Assembly (NCBI RefSeq): GCF_949987515.2
Contig: NC_082691.1
Coordinates: 34,346,417 to 34,410,416, forward strand
Direction of reading: 5' to 3'
Source: Delphinus delphis
Taxonomy: Eukaryota > Chordata > Mammalia > Artiodactyla > Delphinidae
DNA: 64,000 nt
Every line of letters begins with the position of its first letter. Position 1 is the stretch's first letter. Shown in pieces: positions 48,047 through 60,473 of this stretch. The position numbers were made by a program, and so were the translations under genes. Below the pieces are notes generated by a model. That model did not search any database. It saw only the letters and a list, made by a program, of their open reading frames with translations, and was not told the origin of the DNA.

Positions 48047-48478
48047 GAATAAAATCCATATTCTTTACTACAATCTATGAAACTCCACATTATCTGGCCC
48101 CTCCCACCTCCCAACATCATTGCATGTCACTAGCTCTTTGTTCACCATGATCTAACTAACATTGATCTGCTTACTGTAACTTGAACACACCAAAATCTTT
48201 CTCTGCAGGGTATTTTTTTACTTGCTTCTTTCACTCTAGAATGCCCTTCCCCTATTGTTGGCATGTCTGGCTCCTTATCCTCACACAAGAATCAGTTAAA
48301 ATGGAACTTATTCAAAGAAAACTTCCCTGACAACCCTAATTAATGTTGCCACTACTCCAACCTCCACCATATCACCCTGCTTTTTTTCCATAGCACTCAT
48401 CCAAATAAAAATAATTTGCTTATCTGTTTATTTTCTGTCTCCCCACCACCTCAAATCTTCAAGAACTGTGATAACCAA
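48047..48478 (+). mobile_element. L2 LINE 3' part
   Basis: L2 landmarks in order: 'aaaatccatattctttacta', 'ccacattatctggcccctcc', 'ctctagaatgcccttcccct', 'gaaaacttccctgacaaccc', 'ccatagcactcatcc' and 'tctgtctcccca'. Confidence 0.7.
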
Positions 48479-48604
48479 TACCATAACCACTAACCACATT
48501 TGGTAATTTAAGTTGAAATTAATTAAAATTAAATAAAACATAAAATTTTAACATAGCATTAAATCAAATTCCATTCCTCAGTTGGTCTCAAAAACACAGA
48601 TACA

Positions 48605-48820
48605 GGGCTTCCCTGGTGGCACAGTGGTTGAGAGTCCGCCTGCCGATGCGGGGGATATGGGTTCGTGCCCCGGTCGGGGAGGATCCCACGTGCCGTGGAG
48701 CGGCTGGGCCCGTGAGCCATGGCCACTGAGCCTGTGCGTCTGGAGCCTGTGCTCCACAGTGGGAGAGGACACAACAGTGAGAGGCCCGCGTACCGCAAAA
48801 AAAAAAACCAAAAAAAACCC
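48605..48820 (+). mobile_element. Short CHR-type SINE
   Basis: Head 'gggcttccctggtggcacag', B-box region 'gggttcgtgccccgg', end 'gaggcccgcgtaccgc', A-rich tail. The 10-bp repeat cacagataca flanks it (48595-48604 and 48821-48830). Confidence 0.95.
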
Positions 48821-49261
48821 CACAGATACAGAACATTTTCATCGCACAAAACGTTCTATTGGACAGTAGTGATCTAGAATATAATCTGTGAGAGCAAAAG
48901 AAAGCTCTGAGCAGTGACTACAAAAGCAACTGATCCGTAATAGTTCTTTTCTATTTTTTAAAAATCTTTATTGGAGTATAATTGCTTTACATTGTTGTGT
49001 TAGTTGCTGCTGTATAACAAAGTGAATAAGTTATATGTATACATATATCCCCATATCCCCTCCCTCTTGCTTCTCCCTCCCACCCTCCCTATCCCATCCC
49101 TCTAGGTGGTCACAAAGCACCGAACAGATCTCCCTGTGCTATGCGGCTGCATCCCACTGGCTGTCTATTTGACATTTGGTAGTGTATATATGTCAATGCC
49201 ACTCTCACTCCGTCTCGGCTAACCCTTCCCCCTCCCCGTGTCAAGTCCATTCTCCACGTCT

Positions 49262-52200
49262 CTATTGTTGTCCTACCCCAAGGTTCTTCAGAACCTTTTC
49301 TTTTTTTTTTTGGTTCCATATATATGTGTTAACATACGGTATTTGTTTCTCTCTTTCTGACATACTTCACTCTGTATGACAGTCTCTAGGTCCATCCACG
49401 TCAACACAAATAACTCAATTTTGCTTCTCTTTATGGCTGAGTAATATTCCATTGTATATAGGTATCACAGCTTCTTTATCCGTTCATCTATCAATGGACA
49501 CTTAGGTTGCTTCTATGTCCTGGCTATTGTAAAGAGTGCTGCAATAAACATTGTGGTACATGACTCTTTTTGAATTATGGTTTTCTCAGGGTATATGCCC
49601 AGTAGTGGGAGTGCTGGGTCATATGGTAGTTCTATTTTTAGTTTTTTAAGGAACCTCCATACCGTTCTCCATGGTGGCTGTATCAATTTACATTCCCACC
49701 AACAGTGCAAGAGGGCTCCCTTTCTCCACACCATCTCCAGCATTTATTGTTTGTGGATTTTCTGATGATGGCCATTCTGACCAGTGTGAGGTGATACCTC
49801 ATTGTAGTTTTGATTTGCATTTCTCTAATGATTAGTGATGTTGAGCATCCTTTCAGATGTATGTTGGCAATCTGTATATCTTCTTTGGAGAAATGTCTAT
49901 TTAGGTCTTCTGCCCATTTGTGGATTGGGTTGTTTGGTTTTTTGATATTGAGCTGCATGAGCTGCTTGTATATTTTGGAGATTACTCCTTTGTCAGTTGC
50001 TTCGTTTGCAAATATTTTCTCCCAATCTGAGGGCTGTCTTTTCATATTGTTTATGGTTTCCTTTGTTGTACAAAAGCTTTTAAGTTTCATTAGGTCCCAT
50101 TTGTTTATTTGTGTTTTTATTTCTATTTCTCTAGGGGGTGGGTCAAAAAGGATCTTCCTGTGATTTATGTCACAGAGTGTTCTGCCCATGTTTTCCTCTA
50201 AGACTTTTATAGTGTCCAGTCTTATATTTAGGTCTTTAATACATTTGGAGTTTATTTTTGTGTATGGTGTTAGGGAGTGTTCTAATTTCATTCTTTTACA
50301 TGTAGCTAACCAGTTTTCCCAGCACCACTTATTGAAGAGGCTGTCTTTTCTCCACTGTATATTCTTGCCTCCTTTATCAAAACTAAGGTGACTATATGTG
50401 CATGGGTTTATCTCTGGGATTTCTATCCTGTTCCATTGATCTATATTTCTGTTTCTGTGCCAATACCATACTGTCTTGATTACTGTAGCTTTGTAGTATA
50501 GTCTGAAGTCAGGGAGCCTGATTCCTCCAGCTCCATTTTTCTTTCTCAGGATTGCTTTGGCTATTCGGGGTCTTTTAGGTTTCCATTAAGATTGTTAAAT
50601 TTTTTATTCTAGTCCTGTGAAAAATGCCATTGGTAGTTTGATAGGGATTGCACGGAATCTGTAGATTGCTTTGGGTAGTATAGTCATTTTCACAATGTTG
50701 ATTCTTCCAGTCCAAGAACATGGTATATCTCTCCATCTGTTTGTATCATCTTTAATTTCTTTCATCAGTGTCTTATAGTTTTCTGCATACAGATCTTTTG
50801 TCCCCTTAGGTAGGTTAATTCCTAAGTATTTTATTCTTTTTGTTGCAATGGTAAATGGGAGTGTTTCCATAATTTCTCTTTCAGATTTTTCATCATTACT
50901 GTATAGGAATGCAAGAGATTTCTGTGAATTAACTTTGCATCCTGCTACTTTACCAAATTCATTGATTACCTCCAGTAGTTTTCTGGTAGCATCTTTAGGA
51001 TTCTCTATGTGCAGTATCATGTCATCTGCAAACAATGACAGTTTTACTTCTTCTTTTCCGATTTGGATTCCTTTTATTTCTTTTTCTTCTCTGATTGTTG
51101 TGGCTAAAACTTCCAAAACTATGTTGAATAATAGTGGTGAGAGTGGGCAACCTTGTCTTGCTCCTGATCTTAGTGGAAATGGTTTCAGTTTTTCACCATT
51201 GAGAACGACATTGGCTGTAGGTTTGTCATATACAGCCTTTATTATGCTGAGGTAAGTTCACTCTATGCCTACTTTCTGGAGAGTTTTTATCATAAATGGG
51301 TGTTGAATTTTGTTGAAAGCTTTTTCTGCATCTATTGAGATGATCATATGGGTTTTATCCTTAAGTTTATTAATATGGTGTATCACACTGATTGATTTGC
51401 ATATATTGAATAATCCTTGCATTCCTGGGATAAACCCCACTTGATCATGGTGCATGATCCTTTTAATGTGCTGCTGCATTCTGTTTGCTAGTATTTTGTT
51501 GAGGATTTTCGCATCTATGTTCATCAGTGTTATTGGCCTGTGGTTTTCTTTTTTTGTAACATCCTTGCTGGCTTTGGTATCAGGGTGCTGGTGGCCTCAT
51601 AGGATGAGTTTGGGAGTTTTCCTCCCTCTGCTATATTTTGGAAGAGTTTGAAAAGGAGCGGTGTTACCTCTTCTCAAAATGTGTGATAGAATTCGTCTGT
51701 GAAGCCATCTGGTCCTGGGCTTTTGTTTGTTGGAAGATTTTTAATTACAGTTTCAATTTCAGTGCTTGTGATTGGTCTATTTATATTTTCTATTTCTTCC
51801 TGGTTCAGTCTTGGAAGGTTGTGCTTTTCTAAGAATTTGTCCATTTTTTCCAGGTTGTCCATTTTATTGGCATAGAGTTGCTTGTAGTAATCTCTCATGA
51901 TGCTTTGTATTTCTGCAGTGTCACTTGTTATTTCTTCTTTTTCATTTCTAATTCTGTTGATTTCAGTCTTCTCTCTTTTTTTCTTGCTGAGTCTGCCTAA
52001 TGGTTTATCAATTTTGTTTATCTTCTCAGAGAACCACCTTCTAGTTTTATTGATCTTTGCAATCATTTCCTTCATTTCTTTTTCATTTATTTCTGATCTG
52101 ATTTTTATGATTTCTTTCCTTCTCCTAACTTTGGGGTTTTTTGTTCTTCTTTCTCTAATCACTTTAGGTGTAAGGGTAGGTTGTTTATTTGAGATTTTTC

Positions 52201-53125
52201 TTGTTTCTTGAGTTAGGACTGTATTGTTATAAACTTCCCTCTTAGATCTACTTTTGCTGCATCCCATAGGTTTTGGGCCGTCGTGCTTTCATTGTCATTT
52301 ATTTCTAGGTATTTTGTGATTTCCTCTTTGATTTCTTCAGTGATCTCTTGGTTATTTAGTAGTGTACTGTTTAGCTTCCATGTGTTTGCATCTTTTACAG
52401 TTTTTTTTCCTGTAATTGATATCTAGTCTCATAGTGTTGTGGTCGGAAAAGATACTTGACACACTTTCAATTTTCTTAAATATACCAAGGCTTGATTTGT
52501 GACCCAAGATATGATCTATCCTGGAGAATGTTCCAAGAGCACTTGAGAAGAAAGTGTATTCTGTTGTTTTTGGATGGAATGTCCTATAAATATCTTTTAA
52601 GTCCATCTTGTTTAATGCATCATTTAAAGCTTGTGTTTCCTCATTTTCATTTTGGATGATCTGTCCATTGGTGAAAGTGGGGTTGTTCAAGTCCCCTACT
52701 ACAATTGTGTTCCTGTCGATTTCTCCTTTTATGGCTGTTAGCATTTGCCTTATGTATTGAGGTGCTCGTATGTTGGGTGCATAAATATTTACAATTGTTA
52801 CATCTTCTTCTTGGATTGATCCCTTGATCATTATGTAGTGTCCTTCTTTGTCTCTTGTAATAATAGTCTTTATTGTAAAGTCTATTTTGTCTGATATGAG
52901 AATTGCTACTCCAGCTTTCTTTTGATTTCCATTTGCATGGAATATCTTTTTCCATCCCCTCACTTTCAGTCTCTATGTGTCCCGAGGTCTGAGGTGGGTC
53001 TGTTGTAGACAGCATATATACGGGTCTTGGTTTTGTATCCATTCAGCCAGTCTATGTCTTTTGGTGGGAGCATATAATCCGTTTACATTTAAGGTAATAA
53101 TCGATATGTATGTTCCTATTCCCAT
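49262..53125 (-). pseudogene. L1 ORF2, copy C, disrupted
   Basis: The ATG at 53125 gives 'MGIGTYISIITLNVNGLY'. The endonuclease lies in about 52352-53125 ('YIRQMLTAIKGEIDRN', 'FSRIDHILGHKSS', 'SDHNTMR'). The reverse transcriptase lies in 50604-51850 with '[15 protein letters not shown]', '[12 protein letters not shown]' and an intact motif C 'FADDMIL' (about 51030). The C-terminal domain includes '[19 protein letters not shown]' near 49670. Frameshifts lie near 52350, 51250-51260 and 50600, with further breaks towards the 3' end. The usual stop after 'HIYG' is lost and the frame runs on to a TAG at 49262. Inactive, but its catalytic motifs are better kept than in copies A and B. Confidence 0.9.
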
Positions 53126-53183
53126 TTTCTTAATTGTTTTGGGTCTGTTATTGTAGGTCTTTTCCTTCTCTTGTGTTTCTTGC

Positions 53184-54076
53184 CTAGAGAAGTTCCTTTA
53201 GCATTTGTTGTAAAGCTGGTTTGGTGGTGCTGAATTCTCTTAGCTTTTGCTTGTCTGTAAAGGTTTTAGTTTCTCCATTGAATCTGAATGAGATCCTTGC
53301 TGGCTAGAGTAATCTTGGTTGTAGGTTTTTCCCTTTCCTCACTTTAAATATGTCCTGCCACTCCCTTTTGGCTTGCAGAGTTTCTGATGAAAGATCAGCT
53401 GTTAACCTTATCGGGATTCTCTAGCATGTTATTTGTTGCTCTTCCCTTGCAGCTTTTAATATTTTTTTCTTTGTATTTAATTTTTGATAGTTCGATTAAT
53501 ATGTGTCTTGGCGTGTTTCTCCTTGGATTTATCCTTATGGGACTCTCTGTGCTTCCTGGACTTGACTGACTATTTCCTTTCCCATATTAGGGAAGTTTTC
53601 AACTATAATCTCTTCAAATATTTTCTCAGTCCCTTTCTTTTTCTCTTCTTTTTCTGAGACCCCTATAATTCGAATGTTGGTGCATTTAATGTTGTCCCAG
53701 ATGTCTCTAAAACTGTCCTCAATTCTTTTCATTGTTTTTTCTTTATTCTGCTCTGTAGTAGTTATTTCCACTATTTTATCTTCCAGGTCACTTATCTGTT
53801 CTTCTGCCTCAGTTATTCTGCTATTGATTCCTTCTAGAGAATTTTTAATTTCATTTATTGTCTTGTTCATCATTGTTTGTTTGCTCTTTAGTTCTTCTAG
53901 GTCCTGTTGAATGCTTCTTGTATTTTCTCCATTCTATTTCCAAGATTTTGGATCATCTTTACTATCATTACTCTGAATTCTTTTTCTGGTAGACTTCCTA
54001 TTTCCTCTTCATTTGTTTTGTCTGGTGGCTCTTTACCTTGCTCCTTCATCTGCTGCTTATTTCTCTGTCTTCTCAT
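53184..54076 (-). pseudogene. L1 ORF1, copy C, frameshifted
   Basis: Starts MRRQRNKQQMKEQGKEPPDK at 54076. A one-base loss near 53905 breaks the frame after 'EKIQEAF'. The coiled-coil and RRM continue in another frame (53535-53873: 'SLEGINSRITEAEEQI', 'NIRIIGVSEKEE') up to a stop after 'QVQEAQRVP', where copy A continues. The C-terminal end 'KLREFSTT' (near 53232) is intact here and shows that copy A lost two bases. The family stop is the TAG at 53184-53186. Confidence 0.88.
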
Positions 54077-54578
54077 TTTGCTTAACTTATTGTGTTTGGG
54101 ATCTCCTTTTCGCAGGCTGCATGTTCGTAGTTTCCTTTGTTTTTGGTGTCTGCCCCCAATGGGTAATGTTGTTTCAGTGGGTTGTGTAGGCTTCCTGGTG
54201 GAGAGGACTGGTGCCTGTGTTCTGGTAGATAAGGCTGGATATTTTCTTTCTGGTGGGCACGACCGCATCTGGTGGTGTGTTTTGGGGTGTCTGTGAACTT
54301 ATTATGATTATAGGCAGCCTCTCTGCTAATGGGTGGGATTGTTGTCCTGTCTTACTAGTTGTTTGGCATTGGGTGTCCAGCATTGTAGCTTGCTGGTCGT
54401 TGAGTGGAGCTGGGTTTTAGCGTTTAGATGGAGATCTCTGGGAGAGCTCTTGCCGATTGATATTACGTGGGGCCGGGAGGTCTCTGGTGGTCCAATGTCT
54501 TGAACTCAGCTCTCCCACCTCAGAGGCTCAGGCCTGACAGCCCACCGGAGCACAGAGACTCTGTCAGCCGCACAGCAG

Positions 54579-55118
54579 TGAATGTGCAGTCTCCATCATG
54601 AAGTCAGATTATGAGGGTCTACAATAGCTATTCAGCGAGAACAGGCTGACTTGGTAGCAATTTGTCTACGAGGCTGTCCCCAGCAGCTGGTGGCTAAAAC
54701 AGTAGGTCTCCGCATGTGATGCCAGAATATTAAACGTTTATAGAGATGTTTTCACTGGGTTCAGTCACAGATTCGGTACAGAGAGTTTCAAGAACACCTT
54801 AATCTCTCAAGGTTGTGTGCTTGAAATAGCTCCTAAGTCTGAGTGTCTACAAACTGCAGGAAGATGAGACCACCCAGGGTGGCCTGCAAGCCGTGATTCT
54901 TGCCACGAGCCCTGCTGCTGCCGTCATGGAATCCAACTTCCCCCGAGGCTCTGCAGTGAGTTTTCAGTGAAGCTTTCTCTCTGTGCTGATGAGATTCATG
55001 TTACCTGAGTTGCCCAAAGCCATAGAGTGCTTAAATGTTGGGGCGGGGGTACAAACCCAGCAAATCTGGCTCCAAGGTCTGTGTTACCTCACCCGCTATG
55101 AGTGTTGGGCCAAGGCTT
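54579..55118 (-). other. Non-L1 segment enclosed by the target-site duplication of L1 copy C
   Basis: About 540 bp lie between the 5' break of L1 copy C and the distal copy of the 15-bp target-site duplication (55119-55133). It has no similarity to the 5' UTR of copy A. Its outer part, read on the minus strand, looks like a MIR: 'ccttggagccagatttgctg', 'ctatggctttgggcaactca', 'gaatctcatcagcacag'. The rest is unidentified, with no long open frame on the minus strand. Best explanation: carried in with the L1 as a 5' transduction, or joined by template switching. Alternatives: a deletion-associated or two-step insertion. Confidence 0.65.
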
Positions 55119-55399
55119 TCCGTAATAGTTCTTGATTACTTAAATGGATGGATGGGTGGGTGGATGAGTGAACTCCAATTTATACATAATCATTGAGAAG
55201 TATGACATTCCAGCTAATATAATACTATGGTTTTGATTTAACCTTCTATTCCTAATATCAATTATTTTAATGGGCTGAGATAAAGTATACTGACACTAGG
55301 GTATATCTAATATGATTTCATCTTTTTCTGGAAAATACTCAAGAAAGAAATTCCCATGTTGACCAAACTAGAACCACAGGACCAAAAAAGGTCCCTTTA

Positions 55400-55778
55400 T
55401 TTTATTTTTTTAAATTTATTTATTTTTATTTAATTAATTTACTTATTTTTATTTTTTGGCTGCCTTGGGTCTTTGTTGCTGTGTGCGGGCTTTTCTCTAG
55501 TTGGGGCAAGCGGGGGCTACTCTTCATTGCAGTTCGCGGGCTTCTCATTGGGTGGCTTCTCTTGTTGCAGAGCATGGGCTCTGGGCATGCGCGCTTCAGT
55601 AGCTGTGGCACTCGGGCTCAGTAGTTGTGGCTCCCGGGTTCTAGAGCACAGGCTCAGTAGTTGTGGCACAAGGGCTTACTTGCTCCGCGGCATGTGGGAT
55701 CTTCCCGGACCAGGGCTTGAACCCGAGTCTCCTGCACTGGCAGGTGGATTCTTAACCACTGCACCACCAGGGAAGTCC
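55400..55778 (-). mobile_element. Long CHR-type SINE, reversed
   Basis: A/T-rich tail complement 55400-55458, body 55459-55778 ('ggctgccttgggtctttgtt' to 'accaccagggaagtcc'). The 16-bp repeat aaaaaaggtcccttta flanks it (55384-55399 and 55779-55794). Confidence 0.95.
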
Positions 55779-55845
55779 AAAAAAGGTCCCTTTAGAATCA
55801 AAGGAGCCTTAGGCTTTAGATCACAGCTAATGTAAAAGTAGAAAG

Positions 55846-56095
55846 AGCAGGAGTTTGAGCTCTGGTAAATGCAAGCTCAAATCCTAACTCTGATATTTAC
55901 TAGATGATGATGATGATGATGATGATGATTATCCTAATTTTGAGGAATTGACCTAGTCTCCCTGAACCCCATCTGCCTGAAATGTAAAATGGAAAAATAA
56001 TACAACTTCACGGGGTTATTCCAAGATTAGATGTCTTGAGAATGCTTGGCTTACAGTAGACTCACATTAAATGGCAACTATCATTATAAATCTCC
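55846..56095 (+). mobile_element. MIR SINE with internal (GAT)n expansion
   Basis: MIR order: 'gagcaggagtttgagctctg', 'aagctcaaatcctaactctg', 'gacctagtctccctgaaccc', 'atctgcctgaaatgtaaaat', 'ggggttattccaagattaga'. A perfect (GAT)n run at 55904-55928 sits where MIR normally reads 'ctagctgtgtgacc'. Confidence 0.75.
55904..55928. repeat. (GAT)n microsatellite
   Basis: About eight perfect units inside the MIR. Confidence 0.95.
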
Positions 56096-58859
56096 TTGAA
56101 TTAATGGCATGATAGCAACTAGGTCTTTGGAAATCCTGGTCTATGTTATTTCACTCCTTTTCTGGCATTATTCTTCAACTCAGGAATTTTTAGAACTGAA
56201 GTCCTACCCCAAAATAAACACTGTTATGACTTTTAGAGGCTTGTCATAAGCATTGTACTCAGAATGGGAGATGGAAAGTAGTTAGGGCTGTGGATGAAGG
56301 TTGTGGGAACAAGCTAAACACAGAAACAGCTGCTTACCAGACAGCTCCTAAAACAGACTGGCTCATGTTTTAAATTTTTTAAAAAATCACTGAAAGTATG
56401 AAAGATTTCTAAGGCTCAATAAGTACATAATTTATATACAGTATCTGCTTCATCACTTAACTTAGAGAGTTAGGTAGCTGCTGTTAAGCTTAGGAAGCAG
56501 AAAAAATGGAACCTACGAGATCAACAGAGAGGAGATCCCAGTTTTACGTGTTTTTCTGTTGATTTAAAAAAAGGGCAATTTTATAATGTCATCAGAGACA
56601 ATGAAAGTCTACAACCTTTATTATAGTTCCCCTTAGGAAGAGTGTTTATGGAGGATCAGTCTGCAGTTATCAGAATCAATGTGCTCTTAAGCTTATAAAA
56701 AAAAATTGGTAGATGGTACAAACTTGGAAAGGATTGATTGAAATTAGCATATGAGTATAAAATGAGAATTTTAATTACTAGTGTATTTACCTGATTTTCT
56801 ACATTTCCAAAAGATTGGGGGTTTTGTTTTTAGTTTCTTTCTTTAATAGTTCCCATGTTACTTTAGAGCTTGATCTTATCCCAGGAAGGAGCTCCAGGGA
56901 AGGAGCACAAGAAAATTCCGCCTTAAAGCCCTAAAAGTGATCACTCTTAAGTACCCCTGATTCTTCAGGATATTTGAAAGTTATTTAGTTTAGAATGAAA
57001 ATATAGGATGTTAAATATTTTCTTGAATGGCAAATTAAGTAGCATCTGTTCTGTTTGTTTTTTCTGAGAGTTAAGCCAAAATAAACAGAATGGTCTACGT
57101 TATAACTATTTGGAATTGGTCAGTGTTATTAGTGACTCAATATTATTGTTAAATCACATTTAAAGATTGTGAGCATCTTTGATGTGAACCTTTGTATGAT
57201 GTGGGTCCAGGAACTGCGATAGAAAACATATTTTTTTAATTAACTGTCAGGAGGAAAGAGTTCATATTCGTGCGACATTCTCCTATTTCTGGAACAAAAT
57301 TTCGAACACTTCTTAGCCTACCATAGAGAAAAACATATATGGAGAATAAACTTAAACTTTATTAAAAACAAATTGCTATTTATTTATTTATAAATAAACA
57401 ACAATATGGAGGTAAAAACCTGCCTTAAACAGAATTTACTGAGGAATATTTTGGAAGAATTTTTGTAAGACACCTGTAGCAGAGTACACGTTATACAGCT
57501 AAAAACCGTGAAGGGGCAATTCCTTCTTTTTTGATTTATAGACAATTAAGAGGATGATTTTTTTAAATGCTTTGTAATCATTTTACAAAAAAGCCTTGGA
57601 ATGAGAAAGGTACAGAGCCACTGTCATGCATCTCTTGCCCTGTGATTCCCAGAACAAGCTTTTCTAGGCCCACTTTCAGCACAAATGATATTTTTTGTTT
57701 ATTTATTTCATATGCATGTCCACTATTTGCTGTTATCACTTTACTTTCATTTGCAAGATTTAATCTCTCTCTCTCCCCACCACAACCGCCCCCCCCACCC
57801 CCGCCCACTCTCCTCCTATTTTCTGGAAACATAGATGGTGATTACGCATGTTAAAATGAAAGCCTCCAAATGAAATAAAATGGAGAATTAGCAAGAGACA
57901 CTAAATGAAAGTAAACAAGCAAGTGAAGAACAAAACAAAACAAAACAAAAACGGTAGGCTGAAGTCTCAGACATGATTTTGGTGTGATCCTAAATGGTTC
58001 TCTTCACAGCTTAAGGGCTTGTCTTCCTTGACTATAAAATGAGGGCATCGCAATATTGCAGCCCTAACGGTTCAGGTCTGCTCCTTGGGGATCTTTGGGA
58101 TATTTCTCAGTCATGACCTCCAGATAAATCAGTGTTAACAGCCTCTTGCCATTTGCATTTCCCTGTGGATGAGTTTCCTCCTTTCCCTTCCCCTATTATC
58201 TTTTGGGTCTGTAGTTTCTTTGGACTTTCCTAGATCCTGTCTGTCTGCATGTGGGTGCTGATTTTGGCATTTCATTCTCCCTTCTCATTTCCTTCAAGTA
58301 TTTCTCTCTTTCTCTTTTTAAATTCACTTCCAGTGTTGTTTCTTTGTGTGTCTTCTAGGAATACTTAACCCATTTTTAAAGCAAAAGCATGTCAAGCTTG
58401 AATAAGAACTCAATCATTTTAATGTCCTGGAACCTTTCCTCCACACACAGCAAGTATCAGTTTACCGAAAAGCTTTGACCATAGGGCAGAGAACATGTCA
58501 AAAATACTATTCCTCCTGTGATTTCCAATCCTCCCCATATTGCAATGCATGGAAAATGTTATGGGCAGAGGCTCTCTTAGTGATTTTACTCGGGACCATA
58601 GCTTACAAAGTTAACCACTGGCAAAGGAGAAAGAAAAAAGCAAATACAAAACCCCAGTGCCTGAAATGAATAAATAAGCTAATAACTGAAGTATCAAAAT
58701 GCTGAGTGAGACAGAGGCAGATTCTTTAAAAAAATTGTGAATGATTAATATATCTTCATAATTTAAAAACCAACAAATATTAAAACATATACAGTAAAGG
58801 CACTTGCTTCCACCACTGTTCCCATTTGTCAGTTCCCAAAACCTTCCATACAGAGTACA
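56096..58859. other. 2.8-kb repeat-poor non-coding DNA
   Basis: No named repeat or gene. Contains a C-rich run at 57787-57804 and a short (AAAAC)n at 57930-57951. Short open frames here show no family signature. Confidence 0.4.
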
Positions 58860-60420
58860 ATTTTTAATAGTTCATCTGCATAATTCTTTGTATAAATAAT
58901 ATTATGCAAGATAGAATATACATTTATATTCTTTCTCTTGGAACAAAAGGTTTATACACACTGTTCAGCACAATGCTTTTTTTTCACTTCATATATCTCA
59001 GAACTCTATCCATATTACACAGAGAGGTTGTCCAGTTTGTTTGTTTTTTAACTTCATTGCATATTATTCCATTGCATAAATATACCATGATTAATTTAAC
59101 CAGTCCCCTATTGGTGGACATTTGAATTGATGCCAGTCTTTTGCTACAGAAAACAATGCTGCAGTACATAACCTTGAACATATGTGATTTCACATATGTA
59201 TAAGTTTATCTGTAGGAAAAATTCCCAGAAGGGGGATTGCTAGGTCAAAGTACATATGATTTGTTACTTTGACAGATAGTGCCAAACTTTCTTCCATAGA
59301 TGATGAGCACTTCATATTGCTGTCAGCAATGTATAAAATTGCCTGTTCCTCCACAGCCTTGAAATCAAAATGTTAATAAATTTCTGCATTTTAGAAATTT
59401 GGAATTTTGATTATGTACTCTGGTAAATTATCGTACCTTGCTGTGGTTTTAATTTACTTTTATGTTAAGTGAGGGTGTGCATTTTTTCACATGTTCAAGG
59501 GCCATTCCTTTTCTATAAAATGCAATTCAACTCTCTTTTTTTTAAATTGAGTTTTAAATCATTTGTAGAGTGTCTTTACATATTAGGGCAATCAGGTATT
59601 TGGTTGACAAGAAATTATTTTCCTGTTTTGTTGTTTTTCTCTGGATTTGCTCATTGTTTTTGCTTTGTTTACATTCAGAAGTTAAAAAATTATTTTTCTA
59701 TAAATGTATCTAAATTTTTTATTATGGTGTAAAGGCTTTAGTCACAATTTAAAAAGCCCTTGTCACTCGAAAGTTATACAGAGATTTTTCATGCTGTCCT
59801 CTCTATTATTATGGCTTCATTTTTTAAATCTTTGAAACTTTTAGAGATAATCCTAGAGTATGATATAAAGAAAGGATTAAATGTAACACTTTTCAAATGG
59901 CCTTACCATTGCCCAGCATTACTTACTGAATAATCCACCTTTTCTCCCAATGACTTGAGATTCCACCTTTAGAAAATGATATGTTCCGGACTTCCCTGGT
60001 GGCACAGTGGTTAAGAATCCACCTGCTAATGCAGGGGGCATGGGTTCGAGCCCTGGTCCGGGAAGATCCCACATGCCGTGGAGCAACTAAGCCCATGTGC
60101 CACAACTATTGAGCCTGCCCTCTACAGCCCGTGAGCCACAACTACTGAGTCTGTGTGCCACAATTACTGAAGCCCGCACGCCTAGAGCCCGTGCTCTGCA
60201 ACAAGAGAAGCCACCGCAATGAGAAGCCTGCGCACCGCAACGAAGAGTAGCTCCCGCTCACCGCAACTAGAGAAAGCCCGCATGCAGCAATGCAGACCCA
60301 ACCAGCCAAAAATAAAATAAATTAATTAAAAAAAAAGAAGATGATAAGTTCCTTATTCAAGGGGGGGTCTTTAGGCTTTCTGTGTTATCAGTCTGTACAA
60401 CTACTTTGGATTTAGCTAGA
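58860..60420 (-). mobile_element. Old L1M ORF2 fragment, reversed, split by a SINE
   Basis: Antisense old L1 motifs: 'gcatattattccattgcata', 'ttaaccagtcccctattggt', 'ggacatttgaattgatgcca', 'gggggattgctaggtcaaag', then diverged sequence to 59970 ('cattgcccagcattacttac'). It resumes after the SINE at about 60353. Too decayed for any frame. Confidence 0.7.
59988..60335 (+). mobile_element. Long CHR-type SINE nested in the L1M fragment
   Basis: Head 'ggacttccctggtggcacag', 'gggttcgagccctggtccgg', three 'cacaact/ttactga' units, tail 'ccaaaaataaaataaattaa'. A 17-bp imperfect repeat (59971-59987 and 60336-60352, 'agaa.atgata.gttcc', two mismatches) flanks it. Confidence 0.93.
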
Positions 60421-60473
60421 GAGAGTTTCCTTGCCTTTTCTCTAATAATCCATGCTTTAGCCACTCAGAACTA

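Larger units (their letters stand above)
48949..54578 (-). mobile_element. L1 copy C, 5'-truncated in the 5' UTR
   Basis: Minus strand: 5' UTR remnant 54077-54578, ORF1 53184-54076, ORF2 49262-53125, 3' UTR 48950 to about 49330. It aligns to copy A throughout until 54578, where the match stops at 'cagcag' (copy A equivalent 16744-16749). The insertion as a whole is larger: a 15-bp repeat, tccgtaatagttctt, occurs at 48934-48948 and again at 55119-55133, so the target-site duplication encloses another 540 bp of non-L1 DNA beyond the L1 5' end (next entry). Confidence 0.92.

Noticed and set aside
49110..49319. A frame beginning MEPKKKRKGSEEP that looks like a nuclear localisation signal
   Set aside because: It is in the L1 3' UTR A-rich stretch and out of frame with ORF2 of copy C, whose true frame there reads HIYGTKKKKEK.
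18478..60335. Spaced repeats across the window considered as a CRISPR-like or satellite array
   Set aside because: The recurring units are dispersed SINEs and L1s in both orientations with individual target-site duplications, not a regular array.
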